From: Galbula dea
Lineage: Eukaryota; Chordata; Aves; Piciformes; Galbulidae
Direction: 5' to 3'
Assembly (NCBI GenBank): GCA_013399015.1
Contig: VWZX01006814.1
Span: 2,879,340 to 2,943,339 of the forward strand
Length of the DNA: 64,000 bases
Notes under the pieces: model-generated
Seen by the model: the letters and a program-made list of their open reading frames with translations, nothing else
Databases searched by the model: none
Told to the model about the DNA's origin: nothing
Program-made: the position numbers and the translations under genes
In this document: positions 32,501-44,720 of the stretch, piece by piece
Numbering within the stretch: the first letter of the stretch is position 1
Layout: every line of letters starts with the position of its first letter

Positions 32501-35174
32501 CAGGAGTCCTTGTCAGCTGCGTGTAACCTTTCCTACTGTCCTGGGCATTGTAATATTTTCTTTATTTTTTTCCCCTTTCTCTTGCTGAATATGCCATAGG
32601 AAAATAGAATTGTGTTGTCTTACAGGGGAAGGGACTTCAGTCAATGAGTTGGGTTGGAGTTTCAAGGTGTCTTCAAGTTGTGGGTGGTTTTTGAGGGGTA
32701 AGGGAAGAGACTGGAAATCCTTTTTGTGATGACTCAGCACTGCTGAGTGATCTCTGGGCTTCTTCTCCCCCTACCTCCTTCAGGGAGAGAGATGAACAAG
32801 CTTTCCCCTGCTCTTTCCATTTACTTGGCTTCTCTCTGTTATTTTTACAAGGTTAATGCATTGTGCTCAGAGTTTGCATTGTTGTGCCAATAAAACTTTA
32901 ATAATGATGGCAAGATTGATGTATGCATGGCCAGAAGATGAATCTTTGAGATTTACTTGAGAAAGGAAGGTGTGTGTTTGTCAGCTGCCTGCAAGGTCCA
33001 AGGACTGCTGAGGCTCATTTCAAAGGCTTCAGGGAAGGGAGTGCTCCTCAGGGCTGATGGCTATAAAAGCTGAAGATGGCTGTGCCTGTCCATTAATCTG
33101 TTGAACTCATTGTTCTCCCTATCCCCGTTTTATTTTGTTATTATGCTGTGTTTTGTGCAAAAGGAACTGGAAAAATCAAGTGTGACTAAGGGCTTTGTAA
33201 GGCAGCAAGCTCTTAAAGAGAAGGGACAAAAAAAGGGTGAGACTTTTCTTTCTGCTGCTCTGCTGTCAAGGACAGCAGTGGCTGCAGCCGCCCCCCAGCA
33301 CACCTTATGTGCAAGTACCACTGGGGCAAGATCTCCCTGGGGACGACTGCAAAACCACCTGGGGCTTGCTCTGTCTTGGCCTCAATGTAGGCTATGGTGG
33401 TTGCACTGTCCCCCTCCTCAGCCCCTGTCCTTAACACCACTGGCAGTTGGTTCTGGGGACTGCATCTGAGCCAGAAACCCACCACTGCAAAGCACAGATC
33501 TTTACTTTCTGCTGAGAGTTTCCCTTGGAGGTTTGGAGTAGCCTGCTCCCTCCACTGTCCACCTCTTCAACTTGGCAGCAATTAATATGTTTCTCATTTA
33601 AAGTGTATTTTTCATAACTTAAGTCTTGGAAGAGGGAAAACTGACTGTACTTAATTCAAGTTCAGTTCTTTACTCCCTATGACCTCTGTTAGTATTCTTA
33701 AATGAAGATGATTAATCTTATTTTAAAAAAAGGAAAAAAAAGAAAAAGCTATGTCATCCTTGAGCTGTTCTAGGGAAGTTTAGTTGTAGCTGAAAATGAA
33801 AACAAGGGACAGGGTGTAGGAAATACCATGAACCTAATTTTAGGGGAACTAAATTAGAGAAGTTTGTATTTTTGTCCTTTGAAATGCTTCTTAGGAGTAG
33901 TTGCTTGCACCTTGGCCTTCTGTGTAAGGGGTTTAATTTCCTCTTCTTTGTGCTAACCTAAAAAAGCACAAAGTCACTGCAAGTGTAAGGTGGCATCAGA
34001 GGAGTGGGAGGGCTGTGATTAGCTTATGTTTGCTGCTGTAGAGTGAAGCAGCCCACGGAAAGCTACACACCATGTGTGGGAGAAAGGCCTGTCCTTTCAA
34101 CATGAACTAGTCTCCAGTAATGTAAACTTGGGACTTCCACCTCCTTTCTTTTTTCCTGCACCCATTATTCTCAAACTGTATGGGAAATACACCTTTAGCA
34201 GACTGTTGCTTTCTTCCCTTTTGTTTTTTCAGTCATGCAGGAGTATTTATCCAGGAGAATATTAAGAGGGACCCTCTCTCTCAATAAGGGCCATATTGCC
34301 CCAGCATGGCTCTTCCCATCCTCAGAGGTCCAGGTACCATGATGCAGGGTATGGGGGAGTTGTGCCCACGAGACAGCGAGTGCTGTTGGGTATGGCAAGC
34401 CTCCAGCTGCCTCATGCTCCCATAAGTCAGCCTTATCCAAGGTGCCATCACTCCAAAACACTGGGGAGGAAGGGTAGTTACATGATGAGAAGAGGATGTG
34501 GGTTGGGTTAGAGCGTGTGAGTGAGATGGTGCATGAGAAGGTGATGTGTTCCCTGCCAGCATCCTACTGTTCTTTTTGTGCTGGCATGTCTTCACACTGG
34601 GGCTACACTGCTGTGGGTCATTTCAATAGCTAAAAAAGGAGTAAACCAAGGGATAGCTTGGGTGAATGACCTGTCTGTCCTAGCAAATATAGTTTAATTT
34701 AGAAGTTTAAAAATGGCCCTGTTATCTGCTAATATTAGCATTTTTTGTGACCTGAACTGTTGTGTTCGTGACCCAGGTGAGGAGGAGAGGGGAAGCAGTG
34801 CTGAATGGGCCGCTCTACTTGAGGCTATTTTATTCCCAACCTCAGAAGCAGGACAGTAACAAGTAGTGGGGAAGTCATGTTAGAGGGAGGACAGCCTGCT
34901 GTGCCCAGAATGGCTGCAGTGCCACCTCCTCTGCAGGATGTAGACCCGAGACACCTCTCGTTTGTCGTCACTGATCCCGTGGCTACTGGATGTGTACCCT
35001 TGGAGCCAGTGTGCTGGCTGCTATGATGAATCCCCAGATCTGCCTGTTGTTGGGGATTCTTGTTCCTTCCTGAAGACCTGTGGGGTGATGGAGTGGCCTT
35101 TGTAGCACTGCAGAGCATCACTCCACCATCGGAGGTAGGCTGGAGGTGGTGTGGGGTCATGCACATGACAAAGA
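32501..35174. other. Noncoding stretch
   Basis: Several overlapping 60-127 codon frames on both strands (33101-33585, 34195-34595, 34825-35287) contradict each other and none has a domain. The 33270-33560 and 34280-34560 parts are somewhat GC-richer. An A-rich tract is at about 33723-33747. No interspersed repeat is recognised. Confidence 0.55.
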
Positions 35175-35310
35175 ACTGTGATGTGGGATCTATTTCCAGC
35201 TCTGCCACAAACTTCCCATTTTCATTTTTGGAGCAAATCTCTAAAGCTCCTTCTTCCCTGTCCTGCCTGTATGCAAAATGGAGCTAAGCACACTTTCCTT
35301 ATGGGAATGA
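35175..35310 (+). mobile_element. MIR-type SINE fragment
   Basis: ATTTCCAGCTCTGCCACAAACT, then GGAGCAAATCTCTAAAGCTCC, then CTGCCTGTATGCAAAATGGAG and CACTTTCCTTATGGG follow the order of the MIR body ('cccagctctgccac...', 'gcaagtc..ttaacctct', 'catctgtaaaatgggg', '...cctcatagg'). It is diverged but collinear. Confidence 0.68.
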
Positions 35311-38030
35311 TCTTTAAATAGATCTTTGCTTAGAGAATTGTGTGGAGGGCAAGGTGTAAGACAGCATCAAAGTATGACTGGAGAAGACTACGCAGGAAGA
35401 AATGTGAAAAATTAAAGTACTATATAGGGTTTTTAAAGTTAGTTTTCCATACCTTTTTCATCATGAGATTAAGAATGAACATAAGAGGAGGACTGGCAGT
35501 GACAGGTTACTACAGCTGTCTTTTGAGTGTGGAAGTGTTTGAGAAGATGAAGAGGAAGGGCTTTGGCAGGTTGGCCTTTCTTCCTGGCCAGATTTGGCCA
35601 CCTTACCTAGCTGGGTGAACTCGTAACTTTCCCACCTTCCAGCAACCCTGGTGACATTGACAGTTATGTTAAATCCATGCCTTGGTCAAAGAGGAAGGTT
35701 TTGCTCACCAAAGCTACATTTCCAAAATGTTGTCTGCTCGTGCATTTTTTATTAATAACTCAAAGTGCACAAGCACGAGGTGGATCATCATGAACCCCAC
35801 TTCTCTCCCCTCCCTGCACACACCATTGGGTAGGGTTTAACTGGGGAGATGACAACCAAATTGTTTCTTTAACAATTTCAGCAGAGCAGCCCATGTGCTG
35901 TGTGTTTATATTTGGATAAATTTAGTTAGTTTTGATTTCTACATACTGGGGTAAAGTCAAGCATGTGAGAGGGACTTTCTTTATATTAGTCACCACATCA
36001 TTGGCCTTTTTTACTGAAATACTTGTGATTTCATAGTGGGACGAAGAGAGACTTGGATCCAGTAAAATCACATTATTAAATTGGATACTGACTACCCTGA
36101 GCAAGGTTCCAACAAAAGATTTTTCTTTATTGCTAACCTGGGTACCAGCAATTATGGGTTTACTATGGGTTTGTCAGTTGCTCATACAAAGGCTTTTCAT
36201 GTCTTTTGGAGTGAGGCTGCAGAGAGCCAGTAACAGCCATCAGGTCACTAAGGAAAGTGTTTTCGAGACGTGTGGCTTTGGCATATTTGCTGTCTGTATA
36301 TTTATATGCCACATCTTGTATCTGTATGGCCTGTATATGGTGGTTCCTGGTCTGGTATATTTGCATCTATTAGCACTATTTGTAAATCACTTTGGCATTC
36401 CCCGTCTGCCAGAATGGTGAATGTGAGTTCCCTGTCAAAGTGCAGTTGTCAGAGTAAATCAGGCTAGATTTTTGAGTCATGTTTTTACCATTGGCATTGC
36501 TTCTGCCAGAAATGTTGACTATTATAGGAAAGGAGAAATTAAAATCATGGAATCAAATCAGAATTGAAATGAAACCAGTTGATGCCAGCTGTGGGCAACC
36601 ATGTGATTTGGGGAAATGGATTTAAAGCTGAGGCAGTCACAGAGCAGAGAAGGCTTTCTCTTTCTATTTTTTTTCCTTTTTCTCTTCAGAATAACTAACT
36701 TTTTTATGTTGCTTTCCAAAGTGTCTGCTGCTAATTGATTTATCCCCAGATAATAGTCTTAAGTTGTTTAGTTAGTCTTCTGTAAATATCTGCACAAGTT
36801 GTAACAACAAACAAACAGTGTTTCAGCCATGTGTCTTAAGACTTTCAGTATATTGTAGGGGAGCTGGAATAAAAGATCTGTGCTGTGTTGCTCTGGGGCT
36901 CTGAATGTCTGACTGGGAAATGGTAGGGAAGAGTTTGTCTGTTCACAACAGGCTATGGGGCAAGCCTGCTGAGACTATTTAGTGATTGTTAGCAAAGTTG
37001 ATCTTAAGCTGCCAAGGATATGGTGTGTTTTTTCTTGTCTCTTTGTAAGTCCTGCTTTCATTGGGATTTTTGTGTGAAAAGTATGAGAAATCCCACCTGA
37101 GCAGAACTGAAGTGGAAATGGCCTCCTATTTGTACTAAGGAAGGTGGAGAGTATCTGTTAGATTTTGGAGGTTGTCATCTCTTTTCCTTTTACAAAATTT
37201 GTGTTTCTTGGTACATCAACATTTTCATGAGGGGATACATTTACCTACATGAAGAAGATACACAATGCCTTTGGTAGCCATTTTTGCCCCTGTTTCTTGC
37301 TGCTGTCGGGAGTGATGATGATAGTGAGCATTGCCCAGTGTTTCACCCAGTACAGGGCTTCTGAACCTGACCTTGTGTTTGCCCAGGGAGGTTCAGATGT
37401 GGTAGGGCTCTGGAAGGTAAGAAAACTGCTTTAAATGCAGCAAAAGAGCAAGCATGAGAAAAAGTGGAATAAACCAGATACAGTTTAGGATTACTGGTCA
37501 AGGGCAGAACAAAGTTTAGCCACTGGGACCCACAGCTGAGTGACGAGTAGTGGTGAAGGGCTCGGTGAAGCTGCACTGAGAATGATCTGCTAAATGAGTG
37601 GTCTCGGGGATGGGGATTTTAATCCTGTCACATGGGTGGAAGGCGTTAAGGGATTAGAAAATTTGGGATTATTTTGCAGGGGCTCCTTACATGAATGTCA
37701 GTATACTTTGCATGGATCCATGTATTCATTTTTGTTCATGCAGCTGGGCACTGCTTAATTTATGATGGCTCTGTAGACGAGACAGTACCTAAAATGCTCT
37801 TGGCTTAACATCTGTGGAGGCTGCAGCAGAAATCTGTATTAGGAGAAAGCAGGATTGATGGTTCTTTTGCCATTTGAACTTTATGGAAAGGGTTAATTGC
37901 TGGATGGTTCATGAGAGCCATTACCTGAGTCTCTGTAATACGTTTTTAAACATAATCTACTGTTAGACACTTCATCACAGTGGGAGTATCATTTTAGGTG
38001 TGGAAAACACTTTGAGACTAAAAAAGAAGA

Positions 38031-38052
38031 CAACCAACCAACCAACCAACCA
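38031..38052 (+). repeat. (CAAC)n tetranucleotide microsatellite
   Basis: About five uninterrupted CAAC/CCAA units. Simple and probably polymorphic. Confidence 0.9.
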
Positions 38053-40449
38053 GATGTGTTGAGCTTTTTTTGTCAGGTTCTATCAACTTTTATTGTGTAA
38101 AGTTAGCGATAGGTTGCTAGAAAAGGACAAATAACCAGCTCTGGCTGGGTTTGCTGTTGTGACACCATGGAGGATGGGTCAGTTTTGCACTCATCCATTT
38201 TTTTTAGTGACTTGAACTTTGTCAGTAAAGCAACAAACTCTCTGGTCAGTCTTTGGAGAGTTCTTACCTTGCAGTTGCAGCTTCTCTTTAGTCAGGCAGG
38301 TGCTTTTCAGAGCAAACAGGGGCAGAAGGTTTAGCACATGGATTTAGCTTTGAAGCAAACCTTTATTTTTTTGCTTGAGGGTTTCACATCAAGTCACACT
38401 CCCTCCTCATACGTCTTCTTCCTTGCCATCTCCCTCTAGTCTTCCAGGTTTCTTATCATCACTGTACAGGCTAGCAGCTTCTTTCAGCCTTGCAGCTAAA
38501 GAGGGCTTTGCTACAGCCAAAAAAAAAAGAGAGAAGAAAACCAAGTCCCAAAACGCTCAACCCAAACCCCAGGTCCTGTCCTGATGCTTGCCTTCGTTAC
38601 ACCAAGGCAGCTCAATGGCCAGGAGCTTGCTGAATGGCTGGAAATTGCAGCTATCGTAAGTCAATGGAGGGGCCATGTGTGCGGCTGCATCTAAAATTTT
38701 TATCATCACCACTGCAGGTGAAAGGCTTTCATTCAGCTGTGCTCATCCAGCAAAGTCTATTTTATTCATGTGCTTCCAAGCCCTTAAAACTTCTTTTAGG
38801 GTACATCAGTAGGGAGTTAATAGAAACTTTGAAATAGGAAAAATGCCTGTGGGTTAAGCAAAAACCTAGTTGACCAACTTGAACAGAAAGCTGGTACTTA
38901 GTTGGTAGGCCGTTTGCTGTGGGGAAAAGGGGAAGGTGGACTGCTGGACCACAGATAGCATTTCCCAGTGGGAAACACAAGTTGTAAACACAATTAGCAG
39001 CTCTTAATTTGGGAAGCAGTGTATGTTTTATTTTGTTTGTGTTTGTATATTCTACAAGAATATATTTCTAAGTCTTACTGTAGTCGGTTGTTGTTTTAAT
39101 ATTAGCTCAGCACGTTTATTTGTACATATGAACTGGAGTAGCACATATATGGGCTGCTCTAAAAATAATCACATTTGGGAAGAGTGAAAACATTCAAGGG
39201 TTTATTCTCTGTAACTTCCTTAAAAAAGCCCATCAAACAAAACGTGCTTTCACAGTGAAGTTTGACTTAGATTTACAATTTCTTCCATTCAAGAGAAGCA
39301 GGTTTGTTTTGTTTTGTTTTTTTTTTTAAAAGCCCACAAAATGTACTTTCTTAAAGAGTAAAATGTCTTAAGTACCAGCATACTGCTCTACCTTGTTTCT
39401 GCTAAATGGGATTATAAGGGATTTAATTCTGTGAGAATTTCTGTGTTGCAGGAGGTGACTTTTTGTGTATGTTAGAGCAAGTGGTACATGACACTCCTGC
39501 ATTTCCCATTCTCATCCCTCTGCTCTGACCTGGAGTTTCACTTCATGCTAATACTTCAGTACCTGGGGCATCTTGAATCGAGTGGAATGGGGGACTGAGA
39601 AGATGGGTCAGGAATAAAAACTCTACTCGAAGACTGGGTAATTAGAAGCAAATGGTATTGATTATTTCTCTTTGCACATCTGATGGTTTTGAAAGCCACT
39701 TGCTGTGCGGTTTTAAGGCTCTTCCTGCCATATGTGCAGTCAGTAAGTGCTAGCGACTTGGACAGCACTGCTGGGCACTGATCTAGCCTTGCCTTGAGCA
39801 CCTGTGTGACTTGAAATGCAATGCAACCCAGAGGGCTGCTTCAGCTTAAAAGTAAAGCAGGTGCTTATGTGCTTGTGTGGGTCAGAAACTGCAGGCACTA
39901 TGTTAGCTCTTGTCTGAACACAAATGTCATCTTTACTTTTTTAGCAAAATATTATCCCTGCCTTCTTTTTTTTCCCTTTTTCATCAGTCTCTGTCTGGCT
40001 TTTTCCAGGCAGAGTGATTTTTTTGGCACAGTGAACACACTGCACATAGTAAGAACCATGACTTGAAATGGAGTATAAATAGAGAGGGAGAGTAGCTGTT
40101 CTGATTGCCATGGAGCACAGAGAGCAAACAGACTTGAGTTTTGGAGAGCTAGCTAGATAGCTATATGTTTACTGACATTTAAAATTGTAGAGGACTGAAA
40201 TTATTAAGGAGATTTAGAATTCAAATCTTGGGGCTGTCGCTTTGTAAGCTACCACTGCTGCCCTCCGCTCATCATAAGGAGAAACTAATCTGCCAAGATG
40301 CTTAATTCTTGAATAGTATCTTTGCAGGTAGGAGGTGTACAAGATTTGTTTCACTATCTCATTTTCTTTCTTCCCATCCCAGCTTTGGCACATGCTTCTT
40401 TGCATACTTATTTTCTGTAGTTTTTGGCTGATACACAGATAATGCTGCC

Positions 40450-40467
40450 TTTTTTTTTTTTTTTTTT
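40450..40467 (+). repeat. Poly-T tract
   Basis: Eighteen consecutive T followed by CCCC. It could act as a pyrimidine tract, but no AG-bounded exon follows that I can support. Confidence 0.9.
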
Positions 40468-40479
40468 CCCCTTTAGCTC

Positions 40480-40600
40480 CCTAAATCCCTTTGTGTCCCT
40501 TGTAACTCTGGAGAACTGGCTTGTTTACTGCTGATAGCACGGTCTATGCCAAGAAATCCTGACTCCTGGTGCATTATCGTGGGCCTGTGACGCAAGGCAG
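40480..40600 (-). mobile_element. Possible MIR-type SINE fragment, reverse orientation
   Basis: Read on the minus strand, TGCACCAGGAGTCAGGATTTCTTGG resembles the 'ggagtcaggactcctgggttc' head-to-body junction of amniote MIR-type SINEs. A weaker tail resembling the 'agccagttctcc' region follows. Divergence is high and the match could be chance. Confidence 0.35.
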
Positions 40601-40889
40601 GATTACGTTCCAGATCTAGGTCTTGTTTACTTTGGATCTTTCTCGTGCTGTGGAGCAGCAACTAGTACTTGACTTCTCATACTGCTTCATTGGGTCCATC
40701 TTCTGTGGCCTGGGATCCTGCTGTCTGCTTACATATGTTTGCCTGGTCTGTTCCTCTTGTTCTCTGAACCCCTGAGGAGAGGAGAGCTGGGAAGGGAGAT
40801 GAGGGATTCCTCATCATGAAAAACCTTCACTGAAAGGCTAACTGCTCATTTTCTATTGGAAACTGTGACTGGAGGGTTATTTTGTTGTG
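40601..40889. other. Noncoding stretch
   Basis: No gene or repeat is recognised. Confidence 0.5.
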
Positions 40890-40957
40890 TGTTTTTTTTT
40901 TTTCCTTCCCCCCCCTTTTTATTTTCCTTCCTTCTATTCTCGCGCGCCCCCCCCCCC
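40890..40957 (+). repeat. Pyrimidine tract ending in CGCGCG and 11-C run
   Basis: T runs pass into TTCC and eight C, then pyrimidine-rich DNA, then CGCGCG and a run of 11 C (40947-40957). The alternating CG is Z-DNA-prone, and the C run could form an i-motif or, on the other strand, a G-run structure. Confidence 0.85.
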
Positions 40958-41207
40958 AAGTTGTTTGAATTGCCTTTCTAAGAAAGAAGAACTTGGTCTA
41001 GGAGTTGGTGGTGTTACCTGGGGTTTGCAGATACAGAGCTCCCCTGCATCCGTTGCTTACTGTGCTGGTACAACCTTATTTGTCATTTCATAATTCATTG
41101 TTGAAGTTTTTCACTCTTCCTAGCCTCCCCCCTTCCCCTCTCACCACCTATTTTTTTTTTTTCCTTTGCTCTGCGTATTGCTTGCCCTGTGCAACAGATG
41201 TGAGGGT
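40958..41207. other. Noncoding stretch
   Basis: T-rich tract at about 41150-41162. Frames here are short and unremarkable. Confidence 0.5.
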
Positions 41208-41275
41208 CTGATCCCACTTCCATTGAAGTCAATAGCCAAATTCCTATCGACTTCACTGACAGCAAGAGTGAGTCT
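41208..41275. repeat. Ancient amniote palindromic repeat, degenerate copy
   Basis: GGGTCTGATCCCACTTCC then CATTGAAGTCAATAGCC and, inverted, CCTATCGACTTCACTGACAGC form the 'ccattgaagtcaatgg ... cattgacttcaatgg' arrangement with a 'ctgatcc' arm. It is the same kind of element as at 4087-4165. Confidence 0.5.
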
Positions 41276-41674
41276 GTCTAGGGAGTGAGGATTAGAACTA
41301 AGTAGGAGTAAGTAAAGTACAATAAAATCAGAATATCCTACTTACTGCTTAATGCCATGAATTCTGTTTTGAAGAATTTCTGTTTTGAATCCCATGGATT
41401 TTTGTGCTGGTGAATGCCAAGACCTGAATTCACAGGGGTGGGGAAGAGGAGGAGCTGACAAGCATAAGAGGGTTTTGGTTTCTAGAGTTAGGAGGGACAT
41501 TGGTAGAAAGGAATGAAAAACAGTCCGTGATTCCTTCATGACCCTGCAGTAAAAAGACTTCAGCTGATGGATGAGGGGCTTGGTTTGGCAGACAGGCTGC
41601 ACTGGATCCACTTTTGACCGTGTCAACCAAGTGTCACTGTCTAAATCTGGACTACTGTTGTGTATTATGGGAGT
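41276..41674. other. Noncoding stretch
   Basis: Two overlapping minus-strand frames (41342-41626, 41430-41630) share no known motif. No repeat family is recognised. Confidence 0.5.
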
Positions 41675-41915
41675 ATAAATAAACCCAAAAAAAGGCTCAG
41701 GAAGGGGAAAATGCTTGGACAGAATCTTAAAATAAAAAAAAATTACATATTAAAAAAAAAAAAAATCACCCCCTTCCTGTCCACTTCTAAACACATGGCT
41801 AAAAATAATACCAGAAACCCCAAACCAAACCGAAAAAACCCACCAAACCTCCAATCTAAGGAAAAAAACCCCAAATAAACAACAAACCAGAAACAACCCA
41901 AAAAACAAAACAGGC
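41675..41915 (+). repeat. A-rich and A/C-rich low-complexity tract
   Basis: A-rich sequence with a 14-A run near 41752 is followed by irregular AAACCCC, CCAAACC and CAAACAAC units to about 41912. A 72-codon Lys/Asn-rich frame across it is an artefact. Tracts like this, without an exact period, are frequent in bird genomes. Confidence 0.85.
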
Positions 41916-42829
41916 TGAGAGAGGGGAAAAGTGATTACTTTCTAGATGTTTTCCTGCAGGACTAGACTTTCCAAAGGTATCCAGATCTGCTCCAGGGAGA
42001 TGGTGGCAATATGTGGCAGAAGTCTCCTTGTCCCATGCAGATCCTTGTTTAGTGGTGCCTGTGCATGCTCGTGTATCTGGGAGCTGCCTGTCTTTTGTGC
42101 TAGGCAGTGGATGTGGGCTTCTGTCCTGTTAAGGGTGTGGCGACACATGATGGGGTTTGTGGACTTGGACCCCTGCAGATAGCAGTGTGGCCTTTAGCAC
42201 CACCACCTTGCGGGGCCCCACAAGGAAGAATAGGCTGTTATCCTCACAGGGCAATATTATCAGTTTTACAAGCAGGAAGGCTGAGGTGAAGGGTTTATTT
42301 TCATGTGACTCATTCGGGATGGCTCAGGAACCTGTGGTGGACATGGAAATTCAGTGTCTTACCGAGCCCTGGTCCTGTGTCATCTCTCTCTGTCCTGCAA
42401 AGCTTGTGGGTTTGCATGAGTTACTGGCCAGGGATGCTTTTCTCATTAGCGATATGCTGCTGGCATGCGTCTGCTGTCTTCTCTGGCCAGCATGTGAGGT
42501 GTGGCTTTGTGTCAAAAGGGGTGATGGGGGACTGCTGATTTTAGGGAGCAGTCTGGAATGCCAGAAAATTCAGCAACAGGGAAACAAGCTCCCTTTCTGG
42601 GGTCATGAACCTGTGTGGATGTAGCATGTGGATTTTGCTGGTCTCCTTCCTTATGTCACTGCTCTTCTAGGATGCTTTCTTCACTTGCTTTTCCTTTCTT
42701 TTTCCCTTCACTCTCTCTTTTGGCTAGGATTTTAACATATATCACAGGCTGGTAGGCTAAGAGCCTGGGACTTCCCCTCACCACACTCAAAGTCTTTGAT
42801 CTTTTGCTTTGGAGGTAACATCAAAAGAA
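41916..42829. other. Noncoding stretch holding the longest open frame
   Basis: The 155-codon plus frame at 42157-42624 is the longest in the window. It is Cys/Leu/Trp-rich, overlaps other open frames (42107-42289, 42305-42538), has no domain I recognise and no convincing acceptor/donor pair. I treat it as chance, helped by mid-range GC content. Confidence 0.5.
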
Positions 42830-43030
42830 TGGCTGAGAAAGACAGCCAGCGCTGTGAAGTTCAACGTTCAAGTTAATAGCTTGACTGAAGGTTGTGCTGC
42901 ATTGCTGGAGCCGGAGTAAACAGAGGCGAGCGCACGCATTTCCCTGGAAATGGACCCTAGTGCTGCAGAAGGGCTTCATTTGTATTCACAATTAATCTGG
43001 GCCCTACCAAAGGGCAGGCTTGTGGTTTTA
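42830..43030. promoter_or_regulatory. Candidate conserved noncoding element
   Basis: This repeat-free block has several CpGs (AGCGCTG, CAACGTTC, GAGCCGGAG, GGCGAGCGCACGC) and a CACAATTAATCTGGGCCC homeodomain-type segment near 42988. The CpG retention relative to its flanks is the main reason to list it. Confidence 0.28.
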
Positions 43031-44189
43031 TGTTACTACTCTTTTTAAAATTTATCCTGCATAGGAGAAAGAAGCAGGATGGTGCAAGGAGCTACTTTAC
43101 TTGGTGGTCCCAGCAGCTGGTGGTTGTAGCCCTCTCCTGCAGCTTGCCTGCACTTTTGTCATTTCTGGGATTTCTCTGTTTTCAAAATTAAACTAAAGTA
43201 TGTTGGCAAACAGTTACCTTTTATCTTATATGTTTTTAATCAATATTATTATTATTATTACTATGAAATCTTTAACTGTTACCTGCCCAAGCATACAGTG
43301 GATAGTATGGACTTTCCTATGCCAGATATTTTTTTTTTTAAATCCCTATCCCACTTCTGTTTGAAATGTTCCTGATGTGTATGGGCTAATGGCTACTCCA
43401 TCCATTTTTCTGTTGCCATCTTCTGCTGTTTTGGTGACCTCCATTCTCTGTGTGTTTAGAGGTTGCTTTGATTTTTTTTTTTTAAAATTGATTTTTTTTT
43501 TGTTTGTTTTTTTAAATTGTGTATGATTTTCGTGATGGTGCACAGCCAGGCCCTTTTCTGCATGGCTTAGGATATGAGGTCCAAGCTACTGGGTAGTTCA
43601 CGATAGTCACCAGTCATGAATAATTTGATGTTGGTGGTAATGGTGCTGGAATCAGAGTTGTTGTGGGGCAAAACACTGAACACGGCAGCAGCTTCACTGA
43701 GGTGCTTGACGCTTGTGGTTGAATTGGCCTGATACATATTTACAAGTTTAAGGCTTTGTTATGCAGGACTGATGAGATACGATTTGTCTGCAGTGCAGTG
43801 TATTTTGGTGTGTATGTATGTGGAATGATTTATGTGAGTATTAAACTCTATAGTAAAGTAAAACTGAAGGGCTCATTTGTTTTCACACACATTTGTGTGA
43901 GAAGTGCACCAAGGACACTCTTAGTCCCCAGACAGAGACATATTCTTCTTTGTCCCAGAACAAAATGGGAGTCTCAGATGAGGAGAAAAGTGAATGGCCT
44001 TAACAAACTCAGAGAGGAGGTGTAAAATTACTTTGAGAGTGAAAGCACTTTGTCCAATACAACTCCAACTTGTGTAAGTTTACTTATAAAATAAAAAAGT
44101 ATTAGTCACTATAGTTTTGCAAATTTTTGACCCTTTGAGCAGGGCTTCGATGTTTGTCTTAAATCACTCACCAGCACAAGGGATGGGAT
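43031..44189. other. Noncoding stretch with simple tracts
   Basis: It contains (ATT)n at 43244-43260 and T-rich tracts at about 43330-43339 and 43471-43514. Frames at 43346-43543 (minus) and 43756-44025 show no domain. Confidence 0.6.
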
Positions 44190-44256
44190 TCACACAGGAG
44201 TAAAGCCAATCAGGCACTCAAGTCCTTATGGCTTCTTGGAAAAATTCTGACCTGAA
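44190..44256. repeat. Possible old amniote repeat fragment
   Basis: AGTAAAGCCAATCAGGCACT then CAAGTCCTTATGGCTTC and AATTCTGACC resemble the 'caatgggagttaggcactcaa..ccttt..ggatctgg' flank found with the palindromic repeats. The match is loose. Confidence 0.28.
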
Positions 44257-44615
44257 TACTTTGCCCCACTGAGTGAATTAACTGCTCTGAAGTGTGTGGG
44301 AGTTCAGGACATTCATGCCCTCTCGAGGAAACAGGGAATGCTCTGGCGGGTAATGACCCCATTGGCTGAGACCACAGGGCTCTTTCTACAGGGACAGTGA
44401 GGCGTGTTAATTTTTGAGCCAATTATCATTCAGAAGTGATGGCAAAACATCCATCTCCGTGGAATCACAGCCTGAAGCAGGTCTTGCAGGAGCTGCCAAT
44501 CTTTTCCTGGACGAGTGGAAGAGGTGGAGGATGATTGCATTGAGGTTCTGGGTTCTGCATTTTTTCTGTACTGGTCTCCCTCTTCTTGCTGGTTAAAAAG
44601 TTATTTTTCTTGGTG
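44257..44615. other. Noncoding stretch
   Basis: Repeat-free and fairly balanced in composition, with AGCCAATTATCATTC near 44418. It could be a weak regulatory candidate. No gene is supported. Confidence 0.45.
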
Positions 44616-44720
44616 TGGTGTAGGTTCGTTTTTTTGTTTCTGTGGGGGTTTTTTTTGGTTCTTTTTGGGTTTTTTTGCTTGTTTGGGGTTTTGTTGTTGT
44701 GGTTTGGATTTTTCTTGTTT
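44616..44720 (+). repeat. G/T-rich low-complexity tract
   Basis: Irregular GGGTTTTTT, GGTTCTTTTTGGG and TTGTTGTGG units make this the strand complement of the A/C-rich tract type at 41675-41915. Similar shorter tracts occur at about 9467-9530, 49978-50025 and 52978-53015. Phe/Gly/Cys-rich frames across it are artefacts. Confidence 0.82.

Larger units (their letters stand above)
35311..40470. other. Noncoding stretch
   Basis: No gene is supported. Frames of 60-96 codons (35340-35618, 36130-36420, 37249-37434, 39556-39801, 39821-40066) show no domain. Simple tracts include (CCAA)n at 38031-38052, an A run at 38520-38528 and a T run at 39319-39328. The segment 36540-36620 is repeat-free but not otherwise remarkable. 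Confidence 0.55.

Noticed and set aside
34915..34935. Possible CTCF site on the minus strand (AGGTGGCACT core)
   Set aside because: The core matches, but the important upstream CC positions of the motif do not, so the match is too weak to list.
42157..42624. Longest open frame, 155 codons on the + strand
   Set aside because: It has no domain, no credible exon borders and other open frames overlap it. A frame of this length is expected by chance in 64 kb searched in six frames.
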